A stretch of 10,131 nt of DNA, taken from the NCBI GenBank assembly GCA_003221825.1, contig QHUE01000220.1, positions 1 through 10,131 on the forward strand, read 5' to 3'. This stretch comes from Gemmatimonadota bacterium (GTDB taxonomy: Bacteria; Gemmatimonadota; Gemmatimonadetes; Gemmatimonadales; GWC2-71-9). The translations under genes were made by a program, and so were the position numbers. The notes below the pieces were generated by a model, which had not been told where the DNA came from, ran no database searches, and worked only from the letters and a program-made list of their open reading frames with translations. This document shows, in pieces, positions 1 through 6,908 of this stretch (position 1 is the first letter of the stretch; each line of letters opens with the position of its first letter).

Positions 1-231
1 GAGCATCCGGAGACGGCGGTGCTCCGCAACGCCGCCAAGGAAACAGTCGGTCGGGCGCTGGACCGCCTGGCGCCGGAATTCCGGGAGGTGATCGTGCTGC
101 GTGAGCTCGAGGGGCTGTCGTACAAGGAGATCAGCGACGTCGCCGGCGTGCCGGTCGGCACGGTGATGTCACGGCTGTCCCGCGCGCGCGCGCATCTCCA
201 GAAAGCGCTGCGTGAAGAAGAAGGACGCTGA
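1..231 (+). CDS. ECF-type RNA polymerase sigma factor, C-terminal part (region 4)
   Basis: The reading frame is open from base 1 and ends at TGA 229-231, giving 76 residues of the C-terminus; the N-terminus (region 2) lies outside the window. What is visible is sigma region 4: LDRLAPEFREVIVLRELEGL (about residues 20-39), then the helix-turn-helix LSYKEISDVAGVPVGTVMSR (39-58) and the basic helix LSRARAHLQKAL. The P-x-GTV-x-SRL-x-RAR signature is standard for extracytoplasmic-function sigma factors, in which this domain contacts the -35 element. The stop is one base before the start of an anti-sigma gene, so the pair is translationally coupled and presumably functions as a membrane stress-signalling module. 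The ECF group and target promoters cannot be told from this fragment. Confidence 0.93.
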   Translation, partial: EHPETAVLRNAAKETVGRALDRLAPEFREVIVLRELEGLSYKEISDVAGVPVGTVMSRLSRARAHLQKALREEEGR

Positions 232-232
232 C

Positions 233-991
233 GTGACCCATCCGGGCATCGAAGCCCAGGTCGACGCATATCTCGATGGCGAGCTCGCGGCGGTCGACAC
301 GCGCGAGCTGGAGGCGCACCTTGCCCAGTGCGCGGAATGCACGCGGTTCCGCGACGAACGGCTCGCGCTCCGCGCGGCGATCGCGGCGGGCATTCCGAAA
401 TTTCAGGCGCCGGCCGCTCTCCGCGACCGCGTTCGGGACGCCGCGGCGACCGGGGCGCGCGCACGTGCTCCTCGTCCGTTCGGCGTGCGCGACGTGTGGC
501 GGCCGCTGGCCCTGGCCGCGTCGCTCGCCGCGGTCGCGCTCGGCAGCTGGACGCTCGCGCGCCAGCGCGCGGCCGGCGAGGCGCTGGCCGACGACGTGCT
601 CGCGAGCCACATCCGGTCTTTGATGCCCGGCCACCTGACGGATGTGCTCTCGTCGGATCAGCACACGGTGAAGCCGTGGTTCAACGGCCGGCTCGACTTC
701 TCGCCCCGTGTCGACGACTTCGCCGGGCGCGGGTACCCGCTGCTTGGAGGCCGGCTCGACTACGTGGATGGGCGGACAGTCGCGGTGCTGGTGTATGGCC
801 GGCGCCAGCACGTGATCAACGTGTTCGTGTGGCCCAGTGCGCGCGGCCCAAGTGGCGGGCCCAAGACCAGCGACCGCCAGGGCTATCACCTGCTCCATTG
901 GACGGCGGCGGACTACACGTACTGGGTGGCTTCCGACCTGGGCGAGGCGGAGCTGCAGGAGTTCGCGCAGCTACTGCGGCAGGGCGACTAA
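233..991 (+). CDS. Transmembrane anti-sigma factor with N-terminal zinc finger (zf-HC2)
   Basis: This 252-residue protein is the likely inhibitor of the sigma factor encoded just upstream. The N-terminus carries the anti-sigma zinc motif H29-x3-C33-x2-C36 (EAHLAQCAEC), the site that in ZAS-type proteins holds the sigma factor. One membrane helix follows at about 90-110 (WRPLALAASLAAVALGSWTL). The remaining ~140 residues are predicted periplasmic and contain HTVKPWFNGRLDFSP (144-158), GGRLDYVDGRTVAVLVY and YWVASDL, typical of the C-terminal domain of transmembrane anti-sigma factors. I chose GTG 233: it is one base after the sigma stop and AAGAAGGA at 217-224 is well placed as ribosome binding site. 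An in-frame GTG at 212 would overlap the sigma gene and add only MKKKDAD. The zinc residues and membrane span look intact. Confidence 0.92.
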   Translation: MTHPGIEAQVDAYLDGELAAVDTRELEAHLAQCAECTRFRDERLALRAAIAAGIPKFQAPAALRDRVRDAAATGARARAPRPFGVRDVWRPLALAASLAAVALGSWTLARQRAAGEALADDVLASHIRSLMPGHLTDVLSSDQHTVKPWFNGRLDFSPRVDDFAGRGYPLLGGRLDYVDGRTVAVLVYGRRQHVINVFVWPSARGPSGGPKTSDRQGYHLLHWTAADYTYWVASDLGEAELQEFAQLLRQGD

Positions 992-1013
992 CTCGTTGCG
1001 ACGCTTGCAGCAA

Positions 1014-1032
1014 GGCGCCATCTATTGCGCCT
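1014..1032 (+). other. Short hairpin between anti-sigma and cyclase genes
   Basis: GGCGC (1014-1018) and GCGCC (1027-1031) pair across an 8-base loop, and A1013 with T1032 would extend the stem to 6 bp. No T-run follows, so it does not qualify as a classic intrinsic terminator. It lies in the 56-base gap before the diguanylate cyclase and could modulate read-through or be chance in GC-rich DNA. Confidence 0.25.
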
Positions 1033-1047
1033 GCCCGCCGAAAGTGA

Positions 1048-2742
1048 ATGTTGCCTTCCGTGAATATCTGGGAAAAAGCCACCCGATCGCTGCGCACGCT
1101 GCGCCTCGACACCATGCGGGGCAAGTTTGTCGCATTCGCGGTCCTGGCGACGCTGTTCACCACCCTCGCCATGACGGTGATGTTGTACGGCCGCAATCGC
1201 CGCTCGTTGAGCGACCGCGTCGGACAGGAGCTCCGCCTGTTGAGCTCGGACATGGCGCGCGAGGTGGACGCCTGGTTCGACCAGCGCGTTTACGATTTGC
1301 GCGTGCGGGCGAGCCCCTACGTCGTGTCCGACAATCTGGCGCGAGCAACCGGCCGGAATACGGCGCAGTCCCTCAACCGGCTGCGCGACTACCTCAACTC
1401 CGTGCGTCAGAACCTTCCGGCTCACGAAGGACTAGCCATCATCGGTCAAGACGGGCAGGTCCTCACGAGCAGCGGCAGCCGGACGGGCTTTCGCTTGACG
1501 CCCGACCGATTGAACAACCTGCGGACCCGCGATGCCCTCGTGGGCGAACCCTTCTGGGACGCCGGGATCGGCAAGGCCGCGCTGGTCCTCGTCGTGCCGA
1601 TTCGTCGGGACGACGGCTTATTCCTCGGCGCGTTGGGCGCCAAAATCAATTTGGACAGTCTGGGGAACATGCTGGGCCAGCTGTCCTCGGACAACTCGCG
1701 CGTCCTCTACCTGATCACCGAGCAGGGACACCTCGTGATCAGCTCGGCGGGCAACTCCGCGGACGTGATGAAGACGACCCTGCCGGAGGCGACGACCAGA
1801 GAGCTGAGCGAGCGAGAAGGCCAGACGATCGTGCAGTCACGCCCTCAGGGGCGTCAGGTCGTGGCGGTACTCCGGCGTATTCCCCAGCTCCACTGGGCGG
1901 CCGTGGCCGAAACGCCGCGCGCCGAAACCGTGCGCGAGGCCGGGGTGCTGCGGTTTCGCACGGTGTTGCTCCTTTTTACGCTGATCCTGGGAGTTGGGCT
2001 GCTGGCGTACATGGTTGGTCTGTTCGTCACGCGCCCGCTCGAGCGTCTCACCGAAGCCGCGGCCCGCGTGGCGGCCGGGGACCTGTCGGTCGAGCTGCCA
2101 ACCGGCGGCAGCGGCGAGGTCGGGTACCTGACGCGGGCGTTCAACACCCTGGTGTCGCGCCTGAGAGAAAAAGAGAGTCAGGGAGAATTGGAAAAGCTGT
2201 CGCTCACCGATGCTCTGACGGGGCTCTACAATCGCCGGCACCTCATGGGGACGCTCGCCAGCGAGGTCCAGCGGTCGCGACGCTTGCGGCGCGCATTCTC
2301 GGTCTTGCTGGCGGATGTCGATCGGTTCAAGCAGTACAACGACACGCACGGACATCTCGCGGGTGACGCGGCGCTCGTGAAGATCGCCGAGGTCTTCCGC
2401 CAGACGACGCGGCAGGTGGACAGTGTGGCGCGCTACGGCGGTGAGGAATTCGTGGTGATGCTACTCGAGGCGAACATGGCGACGGCCATGCTCGTCGCGG
2501 AGCGCATTCGCGCCCGGGTGGCCGAACAGGACCTCGGCCAAGGGACGCTCACCCTGAGCATCGGCGTGGCGGAGTACCCTGACGGCGGCGACACGCCGGA
2601 GGAGCTGATCGCCACCGCCGACGCGGCGATGTACAAGGCCAAGAATGCCGGTCGCAACCAGGTCGTGGTTGCCGGGTCGATGGAGCAGCGGCCTCAGCCT
2701 CAGGAGAAAGAGAAGAAGACGCGGCGCAAGCGCGAGGCCTAA
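1048..2742 (+). CDS. Membrane diguanylate cyclase: extracytoplasmic Cache-like sensor, HAMP, GGDEF
   Basis: The 564-residue protein should make cyclic di-GMP from two GTP at the inner membrane. Order of parts: membrane helix at 27-47 (FVAFAVLATLFTTLAMTVMLY), a ~255-residue extracytoplasmic region with Cache-like features (DAWFDQRVYDLRVRA; a second half with GALGAKINLDSLG), membrane helix at 305-327, HAMP at about 328-380 (RPLERLTEAAARVAAGDLSV), then GGDEF at about 385-540. The active-site motif is GGEEF (464-468), metal ligand D423 lies in LADVDRF, and NDTHGHLAGD is present. The inhibitory site RQVD (455-458) sits five residues before GGEEF, so product feedback is expected. The tail after 545 is highly charged (QEKEKKTRRKREA). 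The start is uncertain: ATG 1048 has a weak ribosome site, and GTG 1060 or ATG 1114 are alternatives that keep the first helix. The sensed ligand is unknown. Confidence 0.92.
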   Translation: MLPSVNIWEKATRSLRTLRLDTMRGKFVAFAVLATLFTTLAMTVMLYGRNRRSLSDRVGQELRLLSSDMAREVDAWFDQRVYDLRVRASPYVVSDNLARATGRNTAQSLNRLRDYLNSVRQNLPAHEGLAIIGQDGQVLTSSGSRTGFRLTPDRLNNLRTRDALVGEPFWDAGIGKAALVLVVPIRRDDGLFLGALGAKINLDSLGNMLGQLSSDNSRVLYLITEQGHLVISSAGNSADVMKTTLPEATTRELSEREGQTIVQSRPQGRQVVAVLRRIPQLHWAAVAETPRAETVREAGVLRFRTVLLLFTLILGVGLLAYMVGLFVTRPLERLTEAAARVAAGDLSVELPTGGSGEVGYLTRAFNTLVSRLREKESQGELEKLSLTDALTGLYNRRHLMGTLASEVQRSRRLRRAFSVLLADVDRFKQYNDTHGHLAGDAALVKIAEVFRQTTRQVDSVARYGGEEFVVMLLEANMATAMLVAERIRARVAEQDLGQGTLTLSIGVAEYPDGGDTPEELIATADAAMYKAKNAGRNQVVVAGSMEQRPQPQEKEKKTRRKREA

Positions 2743-4370
2743 GGTATCCGCTCGGTCCCCATGCGATCCCGGTCGGTCAACTGCAACGACGGGATGCGCC
2801 AACTGCGCACCAGGGCCAGCCAGGAGTCCGGCCGAATCGTCACGTCGCGGACACGGCGATGGACGGCGGCCACGTTGTCCGGGGCGTACAACACGGCGGC
2901 CGGCGCGTCTGCGTTCCAGAGCACGATGGCGCTGTGCAACAAGCGTGTCGCCTCCGCCCGATTACGCGCCCCGGCCGCCTGCTCGAGCAACCGATCGACC
3001 TCAGGGTTGTCGTAGCGGCCCGGATTTCCTCCGCCGAAGCCGCGCCGCGTCCAGTTCTGGAGTGTCGCGTCGATGGGGGACGGGCCGGTCGCCCAAGCCC
3101 CCAGGACGGCGTCGAAATGCCCCGTGTTGGTGCGCGCCTGCATGAGGCTGAGATCGACCTCGTCGATGATAACGTCCAGTCCAGCCGTGCGGAGCTGCTC
3201 CTGGATCAACCGCGCGTATTGCCGGCGCAGCCCGCTCGTGGTGGGCACGAGAATATGGAAGGCTCGCCGGCGGTGCTGCGCCAGCAGCCGTGCCGCTTGC
3301 GCGGAGTCGTGTGCCACGTCGCCCGCCAACGACCGGTCCCAGATGGACCACAGGCGGGGCATCGGGCCGGGCGGCACTTCGGCGAGATCCCCCCATACGT
3401 TCTGCAACATGCGCTGGCGATCGAGCGCCATCACGACCGCCCGCCGCATGTCACGATCGCCGAACACGGGATGTGGGGCGCCCGTGTCGCCATTGGCGCG
3501 CAAGTTGAACGCGAGAAAACCGTAGGCCGTGCCGTGGTACGGATAGGTTGCCAGGGCCGATGCGTCATGAACCCGCTTCACGTTGTCGGGCGGTCCCAAA
3601 ACTTCGATCGCATCCGCCTGGCCGGCGATGAGCTGCGTCACCGCCACGTCGAGGTTGGGCGTGAAGCGCCAGATCAGCCGCCGCAAGTGGGGGCGCCCGA
3701 GGAAGAACATGGAATCGGCGGCGAGCTCGAGACTCTCCCCCGCCTTCCAGCGCACCAAGCGGTACGGTCCGTCGCCGATCGGCTCGCGTCCGAACGGCGC
3801 GGTCCGCCACGCGGCGCGCGGGAGTGCGCGGAGCACGTGGGCGGGCAGCACGCGCATGTGGTACACGGCATCGAAAAACATTTCGGCGTAGCGGCGGCGA
3901 AAATGGAACACGGCGGTGAGCGTGTCGCGCGCGCTCACGGATGCGATGTCCCGCAACGCGTAGCGCGACGGTGCGTCGATGACCGAGTCCGTGTACACAT
4001 CGAACGTGAACGCCACATCGGCCGCGGTCACGGGTACACCGTCCTGCCAGCGGGCTCGTGGATCGAGGTGGAAGGTCAACGTCACCGTGTCGGTCCAGTC
4101 CCAGCGGGCCGCGAGTTGCGGCACGAAGTCGTCGTCCCCGACGGTATTCGACGACATCCCGACATCGGCGAGCTTGAGGAAGAGCTGGTCGGTCACGTCG
4201 CGTCCGATGGCCAGCAGGGTGATCGGGGGAAGCAGAATATCAGGCTCGCCCGGCGCGGCGATCACGAGCACGCCACAGTAGTCACCGCGGCACCCGCCGC
4301 GCGGCTCACAGCCGGCGAGCGCGGCGAGGAGGAGGCTCGTGGCAATCACGAGGACGCGACGCACGTCCAA
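2739..4370 (-). CDS. Family 5 (DppA/OppA-type) extracellular solute-binding lipoprotein
   Basis: The 543-residue protein is a periplasmic binding lipoprotein of the peptide/nickel/opine transporter class (SBP_bac_5). A lipoprotein signal is clear: RR at 4-5, hydrophobic core VLVIATSLLLAALAGC and lipidated C21. Family features include LTFHLDPRARWQDGVPVTAADVAFTFD, where the W-x-DG-x-PVTA-x-DV block is diagnostic, and later GPYRLVRWKAGESLEL and FGDRDMRRAVVMALDRQRML. Length is normal for the family. The start is TTG 4370 with GGAAG five bases upstream; an in-frame GTG at 4364 gives nearly the same signal peptide. Two further cysteines (27 and 32) lie close to the lipid anchor. It follows the sigma-54-type regulator by 35 bases and is probably co-transcribed with it. 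No permease or ATPase genes are beside it, so it may feed a distant transporter or act as a sensor. The substrate cannot be assigned. Confidence 0.92.
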   Translation of the reverse strand: MDVRRVLVIATSLLLAALAGCEPRGGCRGDYCGVLVIAAPGEPDILLPPITLLAIGRDVTDQLFLKLADVGMSSNTVGDDDFVPQLAARWDWTDTVTLTFHLDPRARWQDGVPVTAADVAFTFDVYTDSVIDAPSRYALRDIASVSARDTLTAVFHFRRRYAEMFFDAVYHMRVLPAHVLRALPRAAWRTAPFGREPIGDGPYRLVRWKAGESLELAADSMFFLGRPHLRRLIWRFTPNLDVAVTQLIAGQADAIEVLGPPDNVKRVHDASALATYPYHGTAYGFLAFNLRANGDTGAPHPVFGDRDMRRAVVMALDRQRMLQNVWGDLAEVPPGPMPRLWSIWDRSLAGDVAHDSAQAARLLAQHRRRAFHILVPTTSGLRRQYARLIQEQLRTAGLDVIIDEVDLSLMQARTNTGHFDAVLGAWATGPSPIDATLQNWTRRGFGGGNPGRYDNPEVDRLLEQAAGARNRAEATRLLHSAIVLWNADAPAAVLYAPDNVAAVHRRVRDVTIRPDSWLALVRSWRIPSLQLTDRDRMGTERIP

Positions 4371-4405
4371 TGATGCTTCCAGCTTCGCGATCTGTACAGG
4401 CTACG

Positions 4406-5821
4406 TCAGTTCGCGATCTCGAAGAGATCCTCGCCGATGTCTGCGGCGCCGCTCAGCAGGCGGCGCAGCCGCCGAGGCGAGATTTTCAGGCGCCGCGCTG
4501 ATTCCCTCCGGTTGCCACCGCACAGCTTCACCGTCGCCTGGGCGGCCGCCGCCGTGATTTCCTGCAGGGGCGCGGGGAATGGGAGGGGGCCGTCGGCGCG
4601 CGCGGGCGCCGCGCTCGGGGGCAGGAGCTCTTCAGCGCAGAGGTCGCCGCCGGGCGACAGCAACAGCGCCCGTTCGAGCGCGTTCTTCAGCTCGCGGATG
4701 TTGCCGGGCCAGGGATGCGCGCGCAGCCGCTCGCTCACACCCGGAGCGAGCGCTGGCTGCCGCACGTCGTGCTCCTGAGCCAGCTGCCCGAGCAGCGCCT
4801 CCGCTACGAGAAGGACATCGTCGCCGCGCTCACGCAGCGGCGGTAGCCGCAGGACGACGGCGCTGAGGCGGAAGTAGAGATCTTCACGGAAGCCGCCGCT
4901 GGCCACCAGGTCTGTCAGGTGTCCGTTCGTGGCGGCCAGGATGCGCACGTCCACGGGCCGCGGCTTCGTTCCGCCCACGCGCCGAATTTCCTTGTCCTCC
5001 AACACGCGCAGGAGCTTTGCCTGCGCGCCGAGCGGCAGATCCGCGATCTCGTCCAGGAACAGCGTACCCGTGTCCGCGACCTCGAAGAGCCCGGGCTTGG
5101 CGGCGTACGCGCCCGTAAACGAACCGCGCTCATGGCCGAACAGCTCCGATTCGATGAGATGCTCCGGGAAGGCCGAGCAGTTCACGGCGACGAACGGCGC
5201 ATCGCGGCGGGGCCCGCCGGTATGGATCGCCCGCGCGAGCACTTCCTTGCCTGTTCCGGTCTCCCCGACGATGAGTGCACGCGCGTGCCGATGTTGCATC
5301 AGACGGGCGGCGCGCGCCAGCTCCTTTTGCAGCGCCGCGCTTTCGCCCACTATGGCGGCAAACGGGTTGGGGGCATTGGCCGAGCTCGCCACACGGATGT
5401 GATGTGTGTTGCGGGCGCCGGCGACCGCATTGCGGAGGATTTCGACATCCTCCGGGAGGGCGAAATAGTCGCCGGCGCCCTGCGCGATCATCTGCATCGC
5501 CGTGCGGCGCGCCGGGTCGGTACCGACCACGAAGAAAGCGATGTGGCGAGGTACGGTATGGCTCGCCAGCCAGCGGATCGCTTCGTCCTCGGCACCACCC
5601 GCCGCGACAATGGCCGCCGCCGTGTCCGGCCCGAACGAGATCGCCTCGACATCGCGCCCGAACACATCGATGGCGACGTCCAGATCGGCGGCCAGATCGT
5701 GCCAGAATTGGCCGAACGCGGCGGAAATGGCGATGACAGTTACCCGTGGGAGCCCCGGCAACGAGGGGCGCCGCCGATCGAGACCGCTCCGGCGGTCCTC
5801 AGCCGGGTCCGACGCAGGCAT
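4406..5821 (-). CDS. Sigma-54-dependent-type AAA+ transcriptional activator with degenerate receiver-like N-terminus
   Basis: The protein has 471 residues from ATG 5821. The AAA+ domain holds Walker A GETGTGKE (186-193), the sigma-54 contact loop GSFTGA (233-238, a variant of GAFTGA), Walker B TLFLDE (253-258), the FREDLYFRL arginine-finger region (311-319) and HPWPGNIREL (about 370-378). The C-terminus is a Fis-type helix-turn-helix, CGGNRRESARRLKISPRRLRR (434-454). Residues about 25-135 have the size and QGAGDYFALPED pattern of a receiver domain, but the phospho-acceptor Asp is absent (strand reads AAAIVAAGG) and the usual Lys-Pro is Leu-Pro, so activation by phosphorylation is unlikely. 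An upstream in-frame TTG at 5929 would give 507 residues, but the extra 36 are low-complexity and only ATG 5821 has a good ribosome site. It likely controls the downstream binding-protein gene or distant sigma-54 promoters; I saw no good -24/-12 element nearby. Confidence 0.9.
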   Translation of the reverse strand: MPASDPAEDRRSGLDRRRPSLPGLPRVTVIAISAAFGQFWHDLAADLDVAIDVFGRDVEAISFGPDTAAAIVAAGGAEDEAIRWLASHTVPRHIAFFVVGTDPARRTAMQMIAQGAGDYFALPEDVEILRNAVAGARNTHHIRVASSANAPNPFAAIVGESAALQKELARAARLMQHRHARALIVGETGTGKEVLARAIHTGGPRRDAPFVAVNCSAFPEHLIESELFGHERGSFTGAYAAKPGLFEVADTGTLFLDEIADLPLGAQAKLLRVLEDKEIRRVGGTKPRPVDVRILAATNGHLTDLVASGGFREDLYFRLSAVVLRLPPLRERGDDVLLVAEALLGQLAQEHDVRQPALAPGVSERLRAHPWPGNIRELKNALERALLLSPGGDLCAEELLPPSAAPARADGPLPFPAPLQEITAAAAQATVKLCGGNRRESARRLKISPRRLRRLLSGAADIGEDLFEIAN

Positions 5822-5826
5822 GGCGA

Positions 5827-5830
5827 CTCC
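5827..5830 (-). promoter_or_regulatory. Ribosome binding site deciding the start of the sigma-54-type regulator
   Basis: On the minus strand GGAG is followed by the five-base spacer TCGCC and then ATG at 5821-5819. The upstream TTG 5929 and GTG 5926 have no comparable purine stretch, which is why the shorter protein is preferred. Confidence 0.6.
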
Positions 5831-5943
5831 AGCCGCCGTGTCTACGACGGGCACAAGAGGGTGGCGGTTGGTTGCGCCTGCGAGACTCGTGGCGGTGTTG
5901 GGACCTGCTGGGCGCAAACCACGCACCAACGTAAGCCCCGGAA

Positions 5944-5949
5944 ACTATA
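5944..5949 (-). promoter_or_regulatory. Possible -10 box for the sigma-54-type regulator gene
   Basis: The minus strand reads TATAGT here, an AT-rich hexamer in GC-rich surroundings. At 17-base spacing the -35 position reads AACGTG, which does not match the housekeeping consensus, so the promoter would be activator-dependent or of another sigma class. It would give a leader of about 115 bases before ATG 5821. Confidence 0.25.
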
Positions 5950-5955
5950 TGTGAA

Positions 5956-5969
5956 GTGACCAGGGTCAC
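5956..5969. promoter_or_regulatory. Perfect palindrome GTGACC-AG-GGTCAC, CRP/FNR-family-like operator
   Basis: The arms GTGACC (5956-5961) and GGTCAC (5964-5969) are exact inverted repeats around AG. Read as GTGA-N6-TCAC it matches the core of the CRP/FNR-family binding pattern TGTGA-N6-TCACA. It lies just upstream of the minus-strand TATAGT box, overlapping the spacer and -35 area, a position that would favour repression of that promoter. A lone GTGACC half-site recurs at 6008-6013. The match is by eye; the binding protein is not in the window. Confidence 0.4.
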
Positions 5970-5990
5970 GTTCGGCCGAGCGGCCGCTGC

Positions 5991-6029
5991 AGTGCGGCAC
6001 GGCGCCAGTGACCTCGACGTCGCCGCACT
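5991..6029. repeat. Inverted repeat with 8-bp arms
   Basis: AGTGCGGC (5991-5998) and GCCGCACT (6022-6029) are perfect inverted repeats separated by 23 bases; the loop contains GGCGCC and a GTGACC half-site. It could be a paired protein-binding site or an RNA stem in a leader, or chance given the GC content. Confidence 0.35.
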
Positions 6030-6091
6030 TGCGGTTCTGTTGGCGAACGGCGCCGGACCAATGTGCGTTAGTCCGAATCGACCCACCCTCT

Positions 6092-6115
6092 GGGACGAAA
6101 CGTCCCTGTTTCGTC
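6092..6115 (+). promoter_or_regulatory. Two overlapping, mutually exclusive hairpins
   Basis: GGGACG (6092-6097) pairs perfectly with CGTCCC (6101-6106) across AAA. GACGAAAC (6094-6101) pairs perfectly with GTTTCGTC (6108-6115) across GTCCCT. The two stems share bases and cannot form together. They lie about 140 bases before the first exported-protein gene. The layout resembles a small RNA switch or nested operator; no long T-run follows, so a simple terminator is less likely. Confidence 0.35.
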
Positions 6116-6250
6116 GCTCCATTTCCCCTGCTGTTTTCCGCAGGCTCTGACAAATCAACAGGCTAGCCCAACGCCGCGCGCCGGAACACTTCCTGCTTCT
6201 GCGAGCGGCCGAAGAAGCGTCGGTCCCCGCCTCGCATTCGGAGAATCACA

Positions 6251-6853
6251 ATGGCCTTACGCCGTTTCCTGCTCACGCTCGGCTTGCTGCTCGGCGCGTC
6301 CGTGGCGGCCTCGAACTGTGGCACCCCGTCGCCGCTTGGCGTCGATGCGCGCACGCCCGGTCTGTCCGCGTCGAGGGGGTCGCCGCACCCCGGGGGCGAC
6401 GACAGCGACGACCCTGAGGACCCGAACGAGGGCGGTGACTCGCTCCTTTCCTGCCGCCCGCTCCGTTACGAGTCCGTGACCCAGACGATCGGACCTGAGG
6501 GAGGATTCCTCACGGTACGTCACAACTGGCTGGTGATCCCACGGGGAGCGCTCCGCGATACCGTGACCATCACCGCCGTCACACCATCGGATACGCTGGC
6601 GTTGATTCGCTTACAGCCTGAGGGCCTCCGTTTCCAAAAGACCGCCCTGCTCGTCTTGACGTTCGATAACTGCCGCGTCAGAAAGGCTGCCACGCCCCGG
6701 ATCGCTCATGTTACCGATGCACTCGACGTCATCGAGTTCCTGCCTGCCGTCGATTCCTGGCACGGCGACCCACGGTTTAAGCACGTACACAAGTCGCATC
6801 ACAGTGTCGTCGGGGAACTGCAGCATTTCTCGAACTACGCCGTGGCGTGGTAG
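6251..6853 (+). CDS. LP1: exported type-A array protein, ZU5-like core, HFSNYAVAW C-terminus
   Basis: A 200-residue exported protein of unknown function. It has a signal peptide (ALRRFLLTLGLLLGASVAAS) followed by C23, but the -1 residue is Asn, so lipidation is uncertain. Residues 41-66 are an Asp/Glu/Pro/Gly-rich linker. The core has YESVTQTIGPEGGFL (73-87), VIPRGALRDTVTIT and LQPEGLRF (121-128); this IGPxGG...IPxGAL...V-x-I pattern resembles ZU5-type beta domains, a resemblance judged by eye. Cysteines at 68 and 141 match two in LP2 and may form a disulfide. The protein ends in HFSNYAVAW, shared with its four neighbours. ATG 6251 has GGAG seven bases upstream (6240-6243). It is the first gene of a same-strand array and is intact. 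A role at the cell envelope is an inference from export alone. Confidence 0.8.
   Translation: MALRRFLLTLGLLLGASVAASNCGTPSPLGVDARTPGLSASRGSPHPGGDDSDDPEDPNEGGDSLLSCRPLRYESVTQTIGPEGGFLTVRHNWLVIPRGALRDTVTITAVTPSDTLALIRLQPEGLRFQKTALLVLTFDNCRVRKAATPRIAHVTDALDVIEFLPAVDSWHGDPRFKHVHKSHHSVVGELQHFSNYAVAW
6827..6853 (+). repeat. 27-bp exact direct repeat, copy 1 (3' end of LP1)
   Basis: The last 27 bases of LP1 are identical to the last 27 bases of LP3 (7803-7829), 976 bp away. The repeat encodes the end of the shared HFSNYAVAW motif with identical codons and the same TAG stop, pointing to recent duplication or gene conversion. Confidence 0.8.
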
Positions 6854-6869
6854 GACTCATCATGAACTC

Positions 6870-6874
6870 GGAGG
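6870..6874 (+). promoter_or_regulatory. Ribosome binding site of LP2, deciding its start
   Basis: GGAGG is followed by five bases and ATG 6880. An earlier in-frame ATG at 6862 (adding MNSEAR) has AGGA six bases upstream and remains possible; the ATG-purines-ATG layout recurs before LP4. Confidence 0.6.
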
Positions 6875-6879
6875 CTCGC

Positions 6880-6908
6880 ATGTTCGTTCGCCGTTCCCTG
6901 ATCCCGCT
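6880..6908 (+). repeat. 29-bp exact direct repeat, copy 1 (signal-peptide start of LP2)
   Basis: Identical to 7855-7883 at the start of LP4, 975 bp away, and encodes MFVRRSLIP. Together with the 27-bp repeat just upstream it forms a duplicated gene-junction block. Confidence 0.8.

Larger units (their letters stand above)
5822..6250. other. Divergent intergenic control region
   Basis: No convincing gene lies in this ~430-base stretch between the minus-strand regulator and the plus-strand exported-protein array. A 64-codon plus-strand frame at 5956-6150 has no ribosome site and no recognisable sequence. What it holds is a minus-strand -10-like box, a 14-bp palindrome, an inverted repeat with 8-bp arms, and a pair of overlapping hairpins, each listed separately. 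The promoter for the plus-strand array must lie here if the array is transcribed from its own start, but I could not find a -35/-10 pair that I trust. Confidence 0.7.

Noticed and set aside
837..2366. 509-codon plus-strand frame across the anti-sigma and cyclase genes
   Set aside because: Its product is Arg/Pro/Gly-rich without any motif and overlaps two clear genes in another frame; a GC-rich shadow.
2859..4373. 504-codon frame antisense to the solute-binding protein
   Set aside because: Low-complexity His/Arg/Gly-rich product opposite a well-supported family gene; no ribosome site.
4919..5959. 346-codon plus-strand frame opposite the sigma-54-type regulator
   Set aside because: The minus-strand frame carries all AAA+ motifs; this is its antisense shadow.
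6147..6175. CTGACA as a -35 box for the LP array
   Set aside because: At 16 to 18 bases downstream there is no -10-like hexamer (AACGCC and neighbours).
6760..6775. TGGCACGGCGACCC resembling a -24 element of sigma-54 promoters
   Set aside because: It lies inside LP1 and has no TTGC at the -12 position.
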